Origin: Bradyrhizobium sp.
GTDB lineage: Bacteria > Pseudomonadota > Alphaproteobacteria > Rhizobiales > Xanthobacteraceae
Direction: 5' to 3'
DNA: 64,000 nucleotides
Assembly (NCBI RefSeq): GCF_027307225.1
Contig: NZ_DAHUXJ010000030.1
Location: 16,259-80,258, forward strand
Shown here one piece after another: positions 26,240-37,100 of the stretch (positions within the stretch are counted from its first letter, which is position 1; each line of letters begins with the position of its first letter). The notes beneath the pieces are model-generated. The model did not search any database. It saw only the letters and a program-made list of their open reading frames with translations, and was not told the DNA's origin. Both the position numbers and the translations under genes were made by a program.

Positions 26240-28180
26240 ATGGCCCAGAGAACGAGGCGCCTCGCGATGCCGGTCGCGGCTCTGATCGGCCTGGCGGTGG
26301 TCGCGATGATCGCCTCGAGCTGGCTGCTCAACCGCGACGCCCTGCGCAAGGCGGTCGAGGCGCAGATCCGCGCCGTCACCGGGCTCGACCTGGTGGTCGC
26401 GGGCAACACCGATATCTCGGTATTCCCGGCGAGCTATGTCTCCTTCCATGACGTCGGCTTGAAGGGTGGCGCCGGCGCCGATCCCGCGCTCACCGTCGAC
26501 GTGCTGACGGCGAACTTGCGGCTATTGCCGCTTTTGTTGCAGCGTTTCGAGATCGCCGACGTGATGATGCTGCGGCCGCGCATCCGGGTGGTCCGCGACA
26601 TCACCGGCGACAGCAACTGGACGCCATTCGTCGGCACCATCACCCGCACCATGAAACCCGGCGCGGAGAACCAGCTGTCGTTCTCGGAGATCCGCATCCA
26701 GGACGGCATCCTGACCTATGAGGACCCGGTTCGCCAGGTCAACGAGAAACTTGACGACATCGACCTGTCGCTGGCGTGGCCGTCGATTTCGCGTTCCTTC
26801 GGCGCAACCGGGCAATTCGACTGGCGCGGCGAGCGCGTCGACGGCAGCATCTCGATCGGCGATTTCCTCGCTGCGCTGTCCGGCGACCGTTCGACCGTCA
26901 AGGCGCGGCTCTCCAGCGCGCCGTTGAAACTCGCCTTTGACGGCACGGCCGCCAACAAGACCAGCCTGATGATGGACGGCACGATGACGGTCGATTCGGC
27001 CTCGTTGCGCAACGCGCTGCGATGGACCGGACAGATCCCGCCGGGCAATGGCGGGTTCGGCCGTTTCGCGCTGAAGGCCCGCGCCAATGTCGTCGGCGGC
27101 GCGATCGCGCTCACCAATGTCAATGTCGAGCTCGACGGCAACGTTGCCGAAGGCGTGATGACCTACACCAATAACGGCCGGCAGTCGCTGCAGGCGACAC
27201 TCGCCGCGGACAACCTCGACTTCACGCCCTACATCTCGACCTTTCGCCTGCTCGCGAGCGGCGCGCACGACTGGAACCGGCAGCTGTTCGATCTGAATTC
27301 GCTGTCGGCGACCGATCTCGATATCCGCCTCTCCGCGGCCAAGGTCACGATCGGCCCCTCGAAGCTCGGGCGCACGGCGATCGGCGCCAACTTGCGCAAC
27401 GGCGCGCTGGCGCTAAGCGTCGGCGAGGCGCAGATCTATGGCGGCATCGCCCGCGGTTCGTTCGCGCTCGCGCGCGCCGACTCGTTCGCCGACGTGAAGG
27501 CGCAATTCCAGTTCACCGATGTCGATCTGCAGGCCTGTGCCAGCGAGCTATTCGGCTTCAGCAAGCTATCCGGCCGCGGCAATCTCGGCGTCTCGCTCTC
27601 CGCCGCCGGCTCCAGCCCGTTCGGGCTCGCGCAGTCGCTCGACGGTACCGCGACGCTGACTGGGCATGACGGCGCCATCGCCGGGTTCAACGCCGAGCAA
27701 TTGCTCAAGCGGCTCGAGCGCCGGCCGCTGTCGGGCACCGGCAATTTCCGCTCGGGCTCGACGCCGTACACCAATCTCAATGTCGCACTGAAATTCGCCG
27801 ACGGCGTCGCCACGCTCGACGATGTCCAGATCGAAGGGCCGGCGCATATCACGCTGACCGGCACCGCCTCGGTCCCCCAGCGCGAATTCGACATGAAGGG
27901 CACGGCGAGCCTGATCACCGGCGATGGCAAACCCGGCTTCGAATTGCCGTTCGTGGTGCAGGGCCCGTGGGACGATCCCCTGATCTTCCCCGATCCCGAC
28001 GCCCTGCTCCGCCGTTCGCCGGCGACCGCACCGCTGCTCAATGCGGTGAAAGATCCGAAGGCCCGCGATGCCGTACGCTCCGTGATCGAGCGGCTGACCG
28101 GCGCCAAGGTGCCGGACAGCGCGATGCCCGCCAATGCGCCGTCGGACAAGGCGCCGGCAGCGAGCGCGAAGGCGAATTGA
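26240..28180 (+). CDS. AsmA family protein
   Basis: About 646 residues with one N-terminal membrane anchor (AALIGLAVVAMIASSWLL) and a long beta-rich periplasmic part. AsmA-type features are the early motif TGLDLVVAGNTDISVFP and a C-terminal AsmA_2-like region (TLTGHDGAIAGFNAEQLL, then a domain ending near LPFVVQGPW). AsmA-like proteins form hydrophobic bridges between inner and outer membranes and affect phospholipid or LPS transport. ATG at 26240 is chosen within a frame open from a TTG at 26222. The C-terminal tail is alanine/proline/lysine-rich and probably disordered. Confidence 0.85.
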   Translation: MAQRTRRLAMPVAALIGLAVVAMIASSWLLNRDALRKAVEAQIRAVTGLDLVVAGNTDISVFPASYVSFHDVGLKGGAGADPALTVDVLTANLRLLPLLLQRFEIADVMMLRPRIRVVRDITGDSNWTPFVGTITRTMKPGAENQLSFSEIRIQDGILTYEDPVRQVNEKLDDIDLSLAWPSISRSFGATGQFDWRGERVDGSISIGDFLAALSGDRSTVKARLSSAPLKLAFDGTAANKTSLMMDGTMTVDSASLRNALRWTGQIPPGNGGFGRFALKARANVVGGAIALTNVNVELDGNVAEGVMTYTNNGRQSLQATLAADNLDFTPYISTFRLLASGAHDWNRQLFDLNSLSATDLDIRLSAAKVTIGPSKLGRTAIGANLRNGALALSVGEAQIYGGIARGSFALARADSFADVKAQFQFTDVDLQACASELFGFSKLSGRGNLGVSLSAAGSSPFGLAQSLDGTATLTGHDGAIAGFNAEQLLKRLERRPLSGTGNFRSGSTPYTNLNVALKFADGVATLDDVQIEGPAHITLTGTASVPQREFDMKGTASLITGDGKPGFELPFVVQGPWDDPLIFPDPDALLRRSPATAPLLNAVKDPKARDAVRSVIERLTGAKVPDSAMPANAPSDKAPAASAKAN

Positions 28181-28430
28181 GCCTTGCCGAAGAGCCCCGC
28201 CATGCGTGGGGATTTCTGACCGCCAAACCTGATCGCGGTGGAACCCCGGCTCTTCGAGTGCGTTGGAAGCGGTCAACCGTCATCCGCCAGTGTGGCGGTT
28301 CAGCCGCAAGTTCGTCATAGGAACTTCAAATTCAAAGGGGCTGCTCAAATCAATCAGTTGCTAGCGCTCCTTTGATTCCGAAGTTCGCATCGGAGGTGCC
28401 GCAGTGGTTTGCGAACTTCGGAATCGGAGC
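28181..28430. repeat. Spacer with palindromes C1 (degenerate) and C2
   Basis: C2 (28361-28430) has CTAGCGCTCC, bulge TTT, GATTCCGAAGTTCGCA, paired with TGCGAACTTCGGAATC and GGAGC. C1 (about 28280-28345) is a decayed partner keeping only CATAGGAACTTCAAATTC. A separate inverted repeat CGAAGAGCC...GGCTCTTCG spans about 28188-28256. Nothing coding is seen. Confidence 0.7.
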
Positions 28431-28491
28431 TCCACGTCGTGTTCACCAAATGCCGACCACGACCCGTCGGCTGAAGGATTCTCCTGAAAGC

Positions 28492-29697
28492 ATGTCACGC
28501 CAGGAACGGGCCGGTTGCCGGAACAGCTTGAAGACGCCAACGCGCCGGCGGATCGCTTGGGGCATCCTGGCTGCGGTATTGTTTGCCGCACCGGTCGATG
28601 CGCTGGCGCAATCCGCGCGCGCCGGCGCGGCGAGCGCGCACAACGAAGCGGTTCCCCGGAAACAGGTATCGGAGAATCGGTACACCGCCGGATTCATCAC
28701 GGGGCCGCCTTACAGTACCGAATTCGCGATGGTGCAGGACATCGCGACCGTGCTGGCGAGCGGCCAGAAAACCGGTCCGCACGGCGAGGTCGCGCTGCGG
28801 GTGCTTCCGATGGTGGGAACCGGCGGGGTCCGCAACATATCGGACCTGCTTACCTTGGCGGGCGCGGACATGGCCATCGCGCCGGTGGTTCTGGTCGACC
28901 GGCTACGCGACGCAAAGACGTTCGGGGATATCAACCACAAGCTCGTCTATATCACCCTGCTTCACACCGAAGAGTTCCATCTTCTCGTCCGGCCGGAAAT
29001 CAAAAGCCTTGACGACCTCGCCGGCAAGACGGTCAGTCTGGGCGAGGCGGACAGCACCGAAGACGTGCTCGGGCGCGAAGCTTTCGACACCCTGGGCGTG
29101 AAGGTCAACGCCGTGAATCTCGGCCTCGACGCCGCGCTCGAGCGGATGCGGCGCGGGCAGGCATCGGCGGTGCTGCTGTTGTCGGGAAAGCCGATCAAAC
29201 CGCTGCTCGCGCTCAACACGCGGCTCGACAATCTCCGCTTGCTGCCGATTCCGTATTCGCAGTCGCTGCAGCGCGAATTCCTGCCGTCGACGCTCGATCA
29301 CGCCGACTATCCGAACATCATCGCGGATGGCCAAAAGGTCGAGACGATCGCGATCCAGTCCGCGCTCTTCGCCTACAACTGGCCGGCGGGGAGCCCGCGG
29401 TACGACTTGCTGGAGAACTTCACCCGCAGCTTCTTTTCGCGCTTTTCCGAATTTCTCGGCGACGGCCATGCCGCGAAATGGCGCGAGGTGAATCTCGCGG
29501 CACGGCTGCCGGGGTGGCAGCGCTTCGGCCCCGCCGAGCACTGGCTCAATCTGCAATCGATGGGAGCCGACGCCGCCCGCAACGGCAGCGGTAATGCGGG
29601 TAGCGCGCCTAATCCGGCCGCCAATTCGTCCGAGCAAAGAGACCAACTGTTCAGGGAGTTCCTGCAATGGCGAGATCGGCAGCAGCAGGGCAAGTGA
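28492..29697 (+). CDS. TAXI-family TRAP transporter solute-binding protein
   Basis: About 401 residues from ATG 28492, with a signal peptide (RRRIAWGILAAVLFAAPVDALAQ). The mature part matches TAXI-type substrate receptors: YSTEFAMVQDIATVL, VLPMVGTGGVRNISDLL, and the domain-hinge phrase LDDLAGKTVSLGEADST. It would bind an organic acid in the periplasm, yet no TRAP membrane subunits are nearby, so it may serve a distant permease or act as a sensor. ATG 28450 is an alternative start. A palindrome ends just upstream. Confidence 0.8.
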   Translation: MSRQERAGCRNSLKTPTRRRIAWGILAAVLFAAPVDALAQSARAGAASAHNEAVPRKQVSENRYTAGFITGPPYSTEFAMVQDIATVLASGQKTGPHGEVALRVLPMVGTGGVRNISDLLTLAGADMAIAPVVLVDRLRDAKTFGDINHKLVYITLLHTEEFHLLVRPEIKSLDDLAGKTVSLGEADSTEDVLGREAFDTLGVKVNAVNLGLDAALERMRRGQASAVLLLSGKPIKPLLALNTRLDNLRLLPIPYSQSLQREFLPSTLDHADYPNIIADGQKVETIAIQSALFAYNWPAGSPRYDLLENFTRSFFSRFSEFLGDGHAAKWREVNLAARLPGWQRFGPAEHWLNLQSMGADAARNGSGNAGSAPNPAANSSEQRDQLFREFLQWRDRQQQGK

Positions 29698-30440
29698 GCG
29701 CGGGCAAACAGGGCTGCGCGCGCTGCCGGACGATAATGATCGCCGCGGCGTTGATCGTTGCGCTCGGCTCATTCGCCGATGTGCATCAGGCCAACGCGCA
29801 ATATGTTCCGATGGCGCCCCCTCAGCGGCCGCCCTACCCGACTTACCCGCCATATCCATATGCAACACAGCCTCCAGGCCAGGTGGCGGAGCCTGCCGTA
29901 ACGCGAGGGAGGGTGGAGCGCGCCGATACCCGACGTCGCGTCGGCCGGCTGCACCGGAAACCGCGCGAACTCGTTCCGGGAAAGCGGGCGGTCGCCGAAA
30001 GAGGAAACGTTTCGAGAAGCGGGAGGAATGTCGGGAGAAACGAGAGGAAGGTCAGGCGAGCAGCGAGCCAGAGGACGCCTGTCAAGCCAGTCGAAAACCA
30101 GCGCGAGGCCGCCGCGAAAAACGGATACAAGCGGGTCAGCGATCTCGTGAATTTTCCGAAATTTTTCCCTGGGCTGGGTATTATCTACGTCAAGCCGGAC
30201 ACGTTGCCGACGGGGCCGTATCTGTGCTTCGACCGCAAGGACCAGTTGGTCGCGACCGTGTACATGGTCTCGATCAACGACATCGACGATCACAAGGCGC
30301 TCGATGCGGCCGGGGTTTCCGGTCCCGTCGATCACGTGAGCTTCTACTTCAACCCGGGCCATCCCGGCATGGACATGCCGCACTACCATTTCGTGATCTG
30401 GCATGTGTCCAAGAAGGACGAGGCGCGCGTCGCCCAGTGA
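29667..30440 (+). CDS. Secreted protein of unknown function, proline- and arginine-rich linker
   Basis: 257 residues; no family recognised with confidence. A signal-like segment (IAAALIVALGSFADVHQANA) is followed by a proline/tyrosine-rich stretch, a basic arginine-rich region (about 75-130) and a compact C-terminal domain with KFFPGLGIIYVKPDTLPTGP and a histidine cluster (HPGMDMPHYHFVIWH), which could bind metal. It overlaps the preceding gene by 31 bases in another frame, so the two are probably co-transcribed. ATG 29736, at the start of the hydrophobic core, is another possible start. Confidence 0.65.
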   Translation: MARSAAAGQVSAGKQGCARCRTIMIAAALIVALGSFADVHQANAQYVPMAPPQRPPYPTYPPYPYATQPPGQVAEPAVTRGRVERADTRRRVGRLHRKPRELVPGKRAVAERGNVSRSGRNVGRNERKVRRAASQRTPVKPVENQREAAAKNGYKRVSDLVNFPKFFPGLGIIYVKPDTLPTGPYLCFDRKDQLVATVYMVSINDIDDHKALDAAGVSGPVDHVSFYFNPGHPGMDMPHYHFVIWHVSKKDEARVAQ

Positions 30441-30491
30441 CGCGCGATGGCCGCCGGGTCGTCACGATCCAGCGGCCACGGGGCACTCCGA

Positions 30492-31823
30492 TCAAGGCCT
30501 GTCGTGCTCCTCGGAAATGTCCTTGTTGGTGTAGTCGGGCATCAACGAGGTCGCGATGATGCTTACGATCGCGCAGAACAGAATATAGAACGCGATCGTG
30601 TAGCCGGATCCGGTAGCCGCGAACAAGGCGGTCGCGATCAACGGCGCCGGCCCGCCGGAGATGATCGAGGAGAGCTGGTAGCCGATTGAGCTGCCGCTGT
30701 AGCGCAGCCGCGGGGTGAAGCACTCGGCGATCAGCGCCGCCTGCGGGCCATACATCAGGTCGTGCGGCACGAATGAAAGCACGATCGCGAAGAAGACCAA
30801 CACTGGCGCCGCCGTATTCATCATGGTGAAATAGACAAAGCCGAACAGCCCGGTCAGGACCGAACCGATCAGATACATGCGCTTGCGGCCGATGCGATCC
30901 GACAGGTATCCGGCGAACGGAACGGTGAAGAGCGAGATGACGCCCGCGCAGATCAGGCAGATGAGAAGGAAGTCGCGATCCTGATGGATGACCTGGGTGC
31001 CGTAGGCGAAGACAAAGGCGAGATAGATATAGGCCGGCGCCTGCTCGGCCATCCGCGCCAGCGCCGCGAGAATGATCGATCGCGGTTGACGCTTGATCAC
31101 CTCGAGGACCGGTACGCGTTCGACACGGTTTTCGGCCACGATCCGCCGGAACGTCGGCGTCTCCATGATGCCGAGGCGGATGTAAAGCCCGATCGCGATC
31201 ATCACGATCGAGAGCAGGAACGGAATCCGCCAGCCCCAGACCAAAAATTGATCGCCGGAAATGCGGCTGAACACGAGCACCGCGATGTTGGCGAGCAACA
31301 GCCCGGCGGGAGCGCCGAACTGCGGCCAGGAAGCGATGAAGCCGCGGTGCTTGTTGGTCCGCGCCCACTCCATCGAGAGCAACACCGACCCGCCCCACTC
31401 GCCGCCGACACCGATGCCCTGGACAAAGCGGATGACGGTCAGGATGACGGCGCCCCAGATGCCGACCTGGCTATAGGTCGGGACGAGGCCGACCGCGGCG
31501 GTGGCAATTCCGGTCAGCAGCAAGGTGGCAATCAGCGCTGCCTTGCGGCCGATGCGGTCGCCATAATGACCGAAGATCGCGGCACCGATCGGCCGGGCAA
31601 TGAATCCGACGGTGTAGACGGCGAACGCCTCGAGCACGCCAACGAGGGGATCTGACTTGGGAAAGAAAAGCTTGCCGAAGACCAGACCGGTTACCGTGCT
31701 GTAGAGCAGGAAATCGTACCATTCGATGGTGGTGCCCACCGTGCTGGCGATCATGGCGCGACGCAGTTGCGCCCGGTGGTCGGCTTCCGGCAATGGGGCG
31801 GCTGTGATGTCCAACGTCGTCAT
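30492..31823 (-). CDS. MFS metabolite:H+ symporter (MHS family)
   Basis: A 443-residue, 12-segment MFS carrier of the MHS family (ProP, KgtP, ShiA). Typical motifs are TTIEWYDFLLYS in segment 1, GHYGDRIGRKAAL in the 2-3 loop, and RFVQGIGVGGEWGGS in segment 4. Substrates of the family include citrate, oxoglutarate, shikimate and betaines. ATG at 31823 has AAGGAG 6 bases upstream, so the longer frame to 31949 is rejected. It is convergent with the preceding secreted-protein gene and preceded by a 575-base repeat-bearing spacer. Confidence 0.9.
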   Translation of the reverse strand: MTTLDITAAPLPEADHRAQLRRAMIASTVGTTIEWYDFLLYSTVTGLVFGKLFFPKSDPLVGVLEAFAVYTVGFIARPIGAAIFGHYGDRIGRKAALIATLLLTGIATAAVGLVPTYSQVGIWGAVILTVIRFVQGIGVGGEWGGSVLLSMEWARTNKHRGFIASWPQFGAPAGLLLANIAVLVFSRISGDQFLVWGWRIPFLLSIVMIAIGLYIRLGIMETPTFRRIVAENRVERVPVLEVIKRQPRSIILAALARMAEQAPAYIYLAFVFAYGTQVIHQDRDFLLICLICAGVISLFTVPFAGYLSDRIGRKRMYLIGSVLTGLFGFVYFTMMNTAAPVLVFFAIVLSFVPHDLMYGPQAALIAECFTPRLRYSGSSIGYQLSSIISGGPAPLIATALFAATGSGYTIAFYILFCAIVSIIATSLMPDYTNKDISEEHDRP

Positions 31824-31979
31824 ATGAATCTCCTTGGCACCCATCAGGCGGGCACCTGCTGGAAGGCGTTTCATCTCCACCCAAGAAGGTGGATGCTGGC
31901 ATCGACTGCTATTTTCTTGTTTGGCCGGGGCGGCAGCGTCACGGCGCATGCCACCCGTGTCGGCTTTCGAAAGCCGATC

Positions 31980-32057
31980 CTAGTGCGGTGAATTTGAAGT
32001 TCCTATCAGTTTCGCGGTAACCTCGTCATAGGAACTTCAAATTCGAACCCGCACTAG
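31980..32057. repeat. Palindrome D1 (GTGCGGT / GAAGTTCCTAT type)
   Basis: CTAGTGCGGTGAATTTGAAG on the left pairs through GTTCCTAT with ATAGGAAC on the right and ends GCACTAG. Same type as E4 and F2. Confidence 0.9.
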
Positions 32058-32071
32058 AATCACACAATTGG

Positions 32072-32146
32072 CTAGTGCTCCTTTGATTCCGAAGTTCGTA
32101 AACGTGGAACCGCAATATGGTACGAACTTCGGAATCGGAGCACTAG
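32072..32146. repeat. Palindrome D2 (GTGCTCC / CCGAAGTTCGTA type)
   Basis: CTAGTGCTCC, bulge TTT, GATTCCGAAGTTCGTA pairs with TACGAACTTCGGAATC and GGAGCACTAG. It is joined to D1 by the 14-nt spacer that recurs, in the opposite orientation, in E3-E4 and F1-F2. The rest of 31824-32398 holds no gene that I can support. Confidence 0.9.
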
Positions 32147-32398
32147 ATGGCGAGCGGCGCCAACCGTTCGCCATCACGGGAGCGAACAACCCTCAAGGGA
32201 CACGGTCCTACAACTCCGGAAATCTAGCCCCGCGGTGCGCCCCGTAAATTCGACCTTGGTCTGCGATAAGCCTGCGCCGGGTGTCGCCTGGGGGTGTTGC
32301 GGAAGGGCCGCGCAGTCGCCGCCCGTTGGCGCTTTCAACTTCCAAACGGCAAGCATAGACTTGCTCGCGTAATCCGCGTAACAGCGTATCCCGAGGAG

Positions 32399-34078
32399 AT
32401 GATGGGCGAGGCCAAAACCGATTACGAGGTGATTGTCGTCGGCGCCGGCGTGGCGGGCATTTACCAGATCAAGCGGCTGGTCGATCTCGGCATCGACGCC
32501 ACCGTTCTCGAATCGGCGCCCGATCTCGGCGGCACCTGGTATTGGAATCGTTATCCCGGCTGCCGGTTCGATTCCGAGAGCTACACCTACGGCTTCTCGT
32601 TCTCCCGCGAACTGCTCGACGAGTGGCACTGGAAGGAGCACTTCTCCAGCCAAGGCGAGAATTTGCGCTACCTTAATTACGTCGCCGACAAATTCGATCT
32701 CCGCAGACATATGCAGTTCAACTGCAAGGTCGAGGCGATGCAGTTCGATGAGGCGCGCGACCTCTGGCAACTGAAGATTTCAGACGGTCGCACGCTGACG
32801 TGCCGCTTCGTGAGCCTTGCGATCGGCCTGCTGTCCGCGCCGACCATGCCGAAGCTGGAAGGCATCGCTGACTTCAAGGGCCGCTCATTCCACACCTTCT
32901 ATTGGCCGCACGAGGGTGTCGATCTCGCCGGCAAGCGAGTGGCCGTGATCGGCACCGGCGCCACCGCCATTCAGTTGATCGGCGAAATCGCCGACAAGGT
33001 AGGCCAACTCACCGTATTCCAGCGCCGGCCAAACTGGAGTGCGCCGCTCAACAACAGCGCGATCTCCGCCGATGAAATGGCCGGCATTCGCGCGCGCTAT
33101 GACGAGATCTTTGCCGCTTGCGCGCTGACGCCGGGCAGCTTTCTGCATGCACCTCAGGATCGAGGCTTCTACGAGGTGAGCCGCGAGGAGCGGCTCAAGC
33201 TATGGGACAAACTCTATGACGAGCGCGGCTTCGGCATCTGGCTTGCGAATTTCCGCGATATCTTCATGGATGAAGCCGCCAACGCCGAACTGTCGGACTA
33301 TATCGCCGACCGCATCCGCCGCCGGGTCAGGGATCCCAGGGTTGCCGAAAAGCTGATTCCGAAGGATCACGGCTTTGGCGTGCAGCGCCTTCCGCTGGAG
33401 ACGAAGTATCTCGAGGCCTATAACCGCGACAACGTACACCTCGTCGATCTCAGCGAAACACCGCTCGTTCGCGTCACCGGGAACGGCTTGCGCACGACGG
33501 AACGCGACTACGAATTCGACATCATCGTCTACGCCACCGGATTTGATGCCATCACCGGCGCCTTCGATCTGATCGATATCCGCGGCGTCGGCGGCGAACG
33601 GCTGGCGGCAAAATGGAAGGATGCGCCGTCGACTTTCCTTGGTCTGCTGATCCACGGCTTTCCGAACCTCTTGATGCCGACGGGTCCGCAAAGCGCATCC
33701 GCTTCGACGAATTTCCCGCGCGGAATCGAGAACAACGTCAACTGGTGCACGGACCTGCTGCAATATATGCGCGATCGCGGCTACACCCGCGCCGACGCCA
33801 GCCGCGAGGCCGAGGCGCGCTGGACCGCCTACGTCGCCAAGACCTACGAGATCATGCTGATGCGCAAGGCCAAGTCGTGGTTCACCGGCTACAACTCCAA
33901 CGTCGCCGGCCACGAGGAAGGCACCATCCGCTACTTCCTCTACAACGGCGGCACGCCGAAATTTCGCGCGATCGCCAACGACGTCGCCGAGAAGGGCTAT
34001 CAGGAGATCGCGTTCAGCGCGGGCGAACGTGTCGGCGTGCAGGCGCCGGCGGCTGGCGCATCGGCTGCTCGCTTGTGA
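32399..34078 (+). CDS. Flavin monooxygenase, Baeyer-Villiger type
   Basis: About 559 residues. FAD-binding GAGVAG is at 15-20, the Baeyer-Villiger fingerprint FKGRSFHTFYWP at about 159-170, and the NADPH-site Rossmann GTGATA at about 183. Class B flavin monooxygenases of this kind insert oxygen next to a carbonyl, converting ketones (often cyclic or steroidal) to esters or lactones. ATG at 32399 (with another ATG at 32402) follows GAGGAG; a frame from 32294 lacks family similarity. It stands alone, so the substrate is unknown. Confidence 0.9.
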   Translation: MMGEAKTDYEVIVVGAGVAGIYQIKRLVDLGIDATVLESAPDLGGTWYWNRYPGCRFDSESYTYGFSFSRELLDEWHWKEHFSSQGENLRYLNYVADKFDLRRHMQFNCKVEAMQFDEARDLWQLKISDGRTLTCRFVSLAIGLLSAPTMPKLEGIADFKGRSFHTFYWPHEGVDLAGKRVAVIGTGATAIQLIGEIADKVGQLTVFQRRPNWSAPLNNSAISADEMAGIRARYDEIFAACALTPGSFLHAPQDRGFYEVSREERLKLWDKLYDERGFGIWLANFRDIFMDEAANAELSDYIADRIRRRVRDPRVAEKLIPKDHGFGVQRLPLETKYLEAYNRDNVHLVDLSETPLVRVTGNGLRTTERDYEFDIIVYATGFDAITGAFDLIDIRGVGGERLAAKWKDAPSTFLGLLIHGFPNLLMPTGPQSASASTNFPRGIENNVNWCTDLLQYMRDRGYTRADASREAEARWTAYVAKTYEIMLMRKAKSWFTGYNSNVAGHEEGTIRYFLYNGGTPKFRAIANDVAEKGYQEIAFSAGERVGVQAPAAGASAARL

Positions 34079-34123
34079 ACTTCAGCGCATTTCCTGCTGA
34101 CCGGTGTGGGGCCTGCGGCGCCG

Positions 34124-37100
34124 CTACTCCGCGGCGTGTTCGATGTCATCCTCCGCTCCGGAGTCATCGGGCCTCCTGCTCCGGGTCCAGCGCGACAGCG
34201 CGTTGGAGAACGTATCGAGATAGAGATAGACCACCGGCGTCGTGAACAGTGTCAGCGCCTGGCTGACGACCAGGCCGCCGACCATGGCATAGCCAAGCGG
34301 CTGGCGGATCTCCGATCCGGTGCCGGTGCCGAGCATCAACGGTACGCCGCCGAGCAGTGCCGCCATCGTGGTCATCATGATGGGACGGAAGCGCAGGATG
34401 GCGGCCTGCCGGATCGACTGCTGCGGCGTGAGATGCTGGTCCCGCTCCGCGGCAATCGCGAAGTCGACCATCATGATGCCGTTCTTCTTGACGATGCCGA
34501 TCAGCAGAATGATTCCAATGAGCGCAATAAGGCTGAAATCGAAGCCGAAGGCCATCAGGATCATCAGCGCGCCGACGCCGGCTGACGGCAGCGTCGAAAG
34601 AATCGTCAGCGGATGGATGTAGCTCTCATAGAGTATGCCAAGGATCAGATAGACCACCACCAGTGCAGCGAGGATCAGCAGCGGCACCGTGCCGAGCGAC
34701 TGCTGGAATGCCTGCGCCGTTCCCTGGAAGCTCGAGCTCAGCGTCGCCGGCGCGCCCATTGTATCCATCGCGGCCTGCACGGCGCCGGTCGCTTGTCCGA
34801 GCGCAACCCCCTGGGCGAGATTGAAGCTGATGGTGACGGCGGGAAACTGTCCCTGGTGGGCGATGGCGAGCGGCCGCACCGGCACGCTGGTCCATTTGCA
34901 GAAGACCGATAGCGGCACCTCAGCATTGCTGATCGGGGAACGGATATAAAGCTTGTCCAGCGTGTCGATCCTGCCCTGCAGCTCGGGCAGGATTTCCTCG
35001 ATCACGTGATAGCTGTTGAGCTGGGTGAAATATTGCGTGATCTGGCGCTGGCCGAACGCGTCGTAGAGGGTGTCGTCGATCAGCTGCGGGGTGATGCCGT
35101 AGCGTGCTGCGGTGTCGCGATTGATTTCCAATTGCAGGGTCGTTCCCTCGGTCTGCTGGTCGGTCGCGACATCGCGCAATTGCGGCAGGGTCTCCATCCT
35201 GGCCAGGATTTTCGGCCCCCACTGGTTCAACTCGTCGAGGTTGGCGTCCTGTAGCGTGAATTCGAACTGGGTTCGCGTGGCGCGGCCGCCGAGGCGCACG
35301 TCCTGCGTGGCTTGCATATAGAGTGTCGCTCCCTCGACCTTCGCAAGCTTCGGCCTCAGCCGCGCGATGATGTGCTGGGCGTCGGCGTCACGCTCGTCGT
35401 GCGGCTTGAGCGTGATGTACAACCTCCCCGAATTGAGCGCCGTGCCGCCGCCACCAATGAACATCGCTATGCCTTCGACGGCAGGATCTTCCTGAACGAT
35501 CTTGTTGAGCTGCTCCTGGTGCTGCTTCATCGCCTCAAAGGAGATATCCTGCGACGCTTGGGAAACTCCGGTCAGAAAGCCATTGTCCTGTTGCGGAAAA
35601 AAACCCTTCGGAATGATCGTGAAGAGGTAGACGGAAAGCCCGACGGTGACGAAGAATATGGCAAGCGTTGTCCTGCGCCAGCCGAGGGCGAGATCGAGGC
35701 CACGCTCGTAGGCATGCAGCATCCGATCGAACAGGCGTTCGCTCCATTGGTAGAACCGCCCGTGCCGGGTCTCGCTGTGGGCGCGCAGAAAGCGCGAGGC
35801 CATCATCGGCGTCAACGTCAGCGACACCATCATCGACACGAAGATGGCCATCGCCAGCGTCACCGCGAATTCGCGGAACAGCCGGCCGATGACGCCCCCC
35901 ATCAGCAGCAGCGGGATCAGGACCGCGACCAGCGACACGCTGATCGAGACGATGGTGAAGCCGATCTCGCTTGCGCCCTTGAATGCCGCCGCGAGCGGCT
36001 TTTCACCATGCTCGACGTAGCGGGTGATGTTCTCCAGCATCACGATGGCGTCGTCGACCACGAAACCTACCGCGATCGTCAGCGCCATCAGCGACAGATT
36101 GTCGATCGTATAGCCGAACACCCACATCAGCGCGCAGGCGCCGAGCAGCGCCAGGGGCACGGTGACCGCGGGAATCACCGTCGCCCAGAAGCTGCGCAGG
36201 AAGATGAAGATCACCATGATCACCAGGAAGATCGTGATCAGGAGCGTGATCTGCACGTCTTCGACCGCGGCACGGATCGTCAGCGTGCGGTCGCTGATGA
36301 TCTTGATCTTGATCGCGGGCGGTATAGCCGCCACCAGGCGCGGCAACTGCGCCTTGATCTTGTCGACGGTGTCGATGACATTGGCGCCGGGCTGCTTGAA
36401 GATGACGAGGAAGACGCCGCGCTTGCCGTCCGCCCATGCAGCCTGCTTCATGTCCTCGGGCGCCGCGACGGCCTGGCCAATATCGCGAACCCGCAACGGC
36501 CCGCCATTGCGGTACGCGATGATGGTGTCGTTCCACTTGTCGGCGTCGAGCAGCTGGTCGTTGGCGTAGATCGTAAAGGCCCGCTTCGGTCCGTCGATGT
36601 TGCCCTTCGGGCTGTCGACGGTATTGGCCGCGAGCTGGATGCGCACGTCCTCGAGCGACAGGCCCTTCGCGACCAGTTTGGCGGGATCGACCTGGATCCG
36701 GATCGACGGCTTCTGCTGACCGCCGATATACACTTGCGCGACCCCGGAGATCTGGCTGATCTGCTGTCCGAGCTGGATGTCGATCGCATCGCTCAGGTGG
36801 ATCAGCGGCACCGTGTCCGAGGTCGCCGACAACAGCATGATCGGCGCGTCGGACGGGTTGACCTTGCGATAGGTTGGGGGCGACGGCAGATTCTTCGGCA
36901 GCTGGCCGCTCGCGGCATTGATCGCGCCGAGGATGTCGTTGGCGGCGGCATCGATGCTGCGGTTGAGGTCGAACTGGATGGTAATCGCGGTCGACCCGAG
37001 CGAGCTCGTCGAGGTCATTTGCGCGATCCCGGGTATCTGCGCCAGCTGCCGTTCCAGCGGCTGCGCCACCGACGAGGCCATGGTTTCGGGGCTCGCGCCG

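Noticed and set aside
29594..30559. 321-codon frame overlapping the secreted unknown protein
   Set aside because: Arginine-rich shadow frame without signal peptide or domain; the other frame has a signal peptide and a compact domain.
31872..31895. Short hairpin CCACC/GGTGG upstream of the MHS transporter
   Set aside because: Only a 6-bp stem and no further support as an operator or attenuator.
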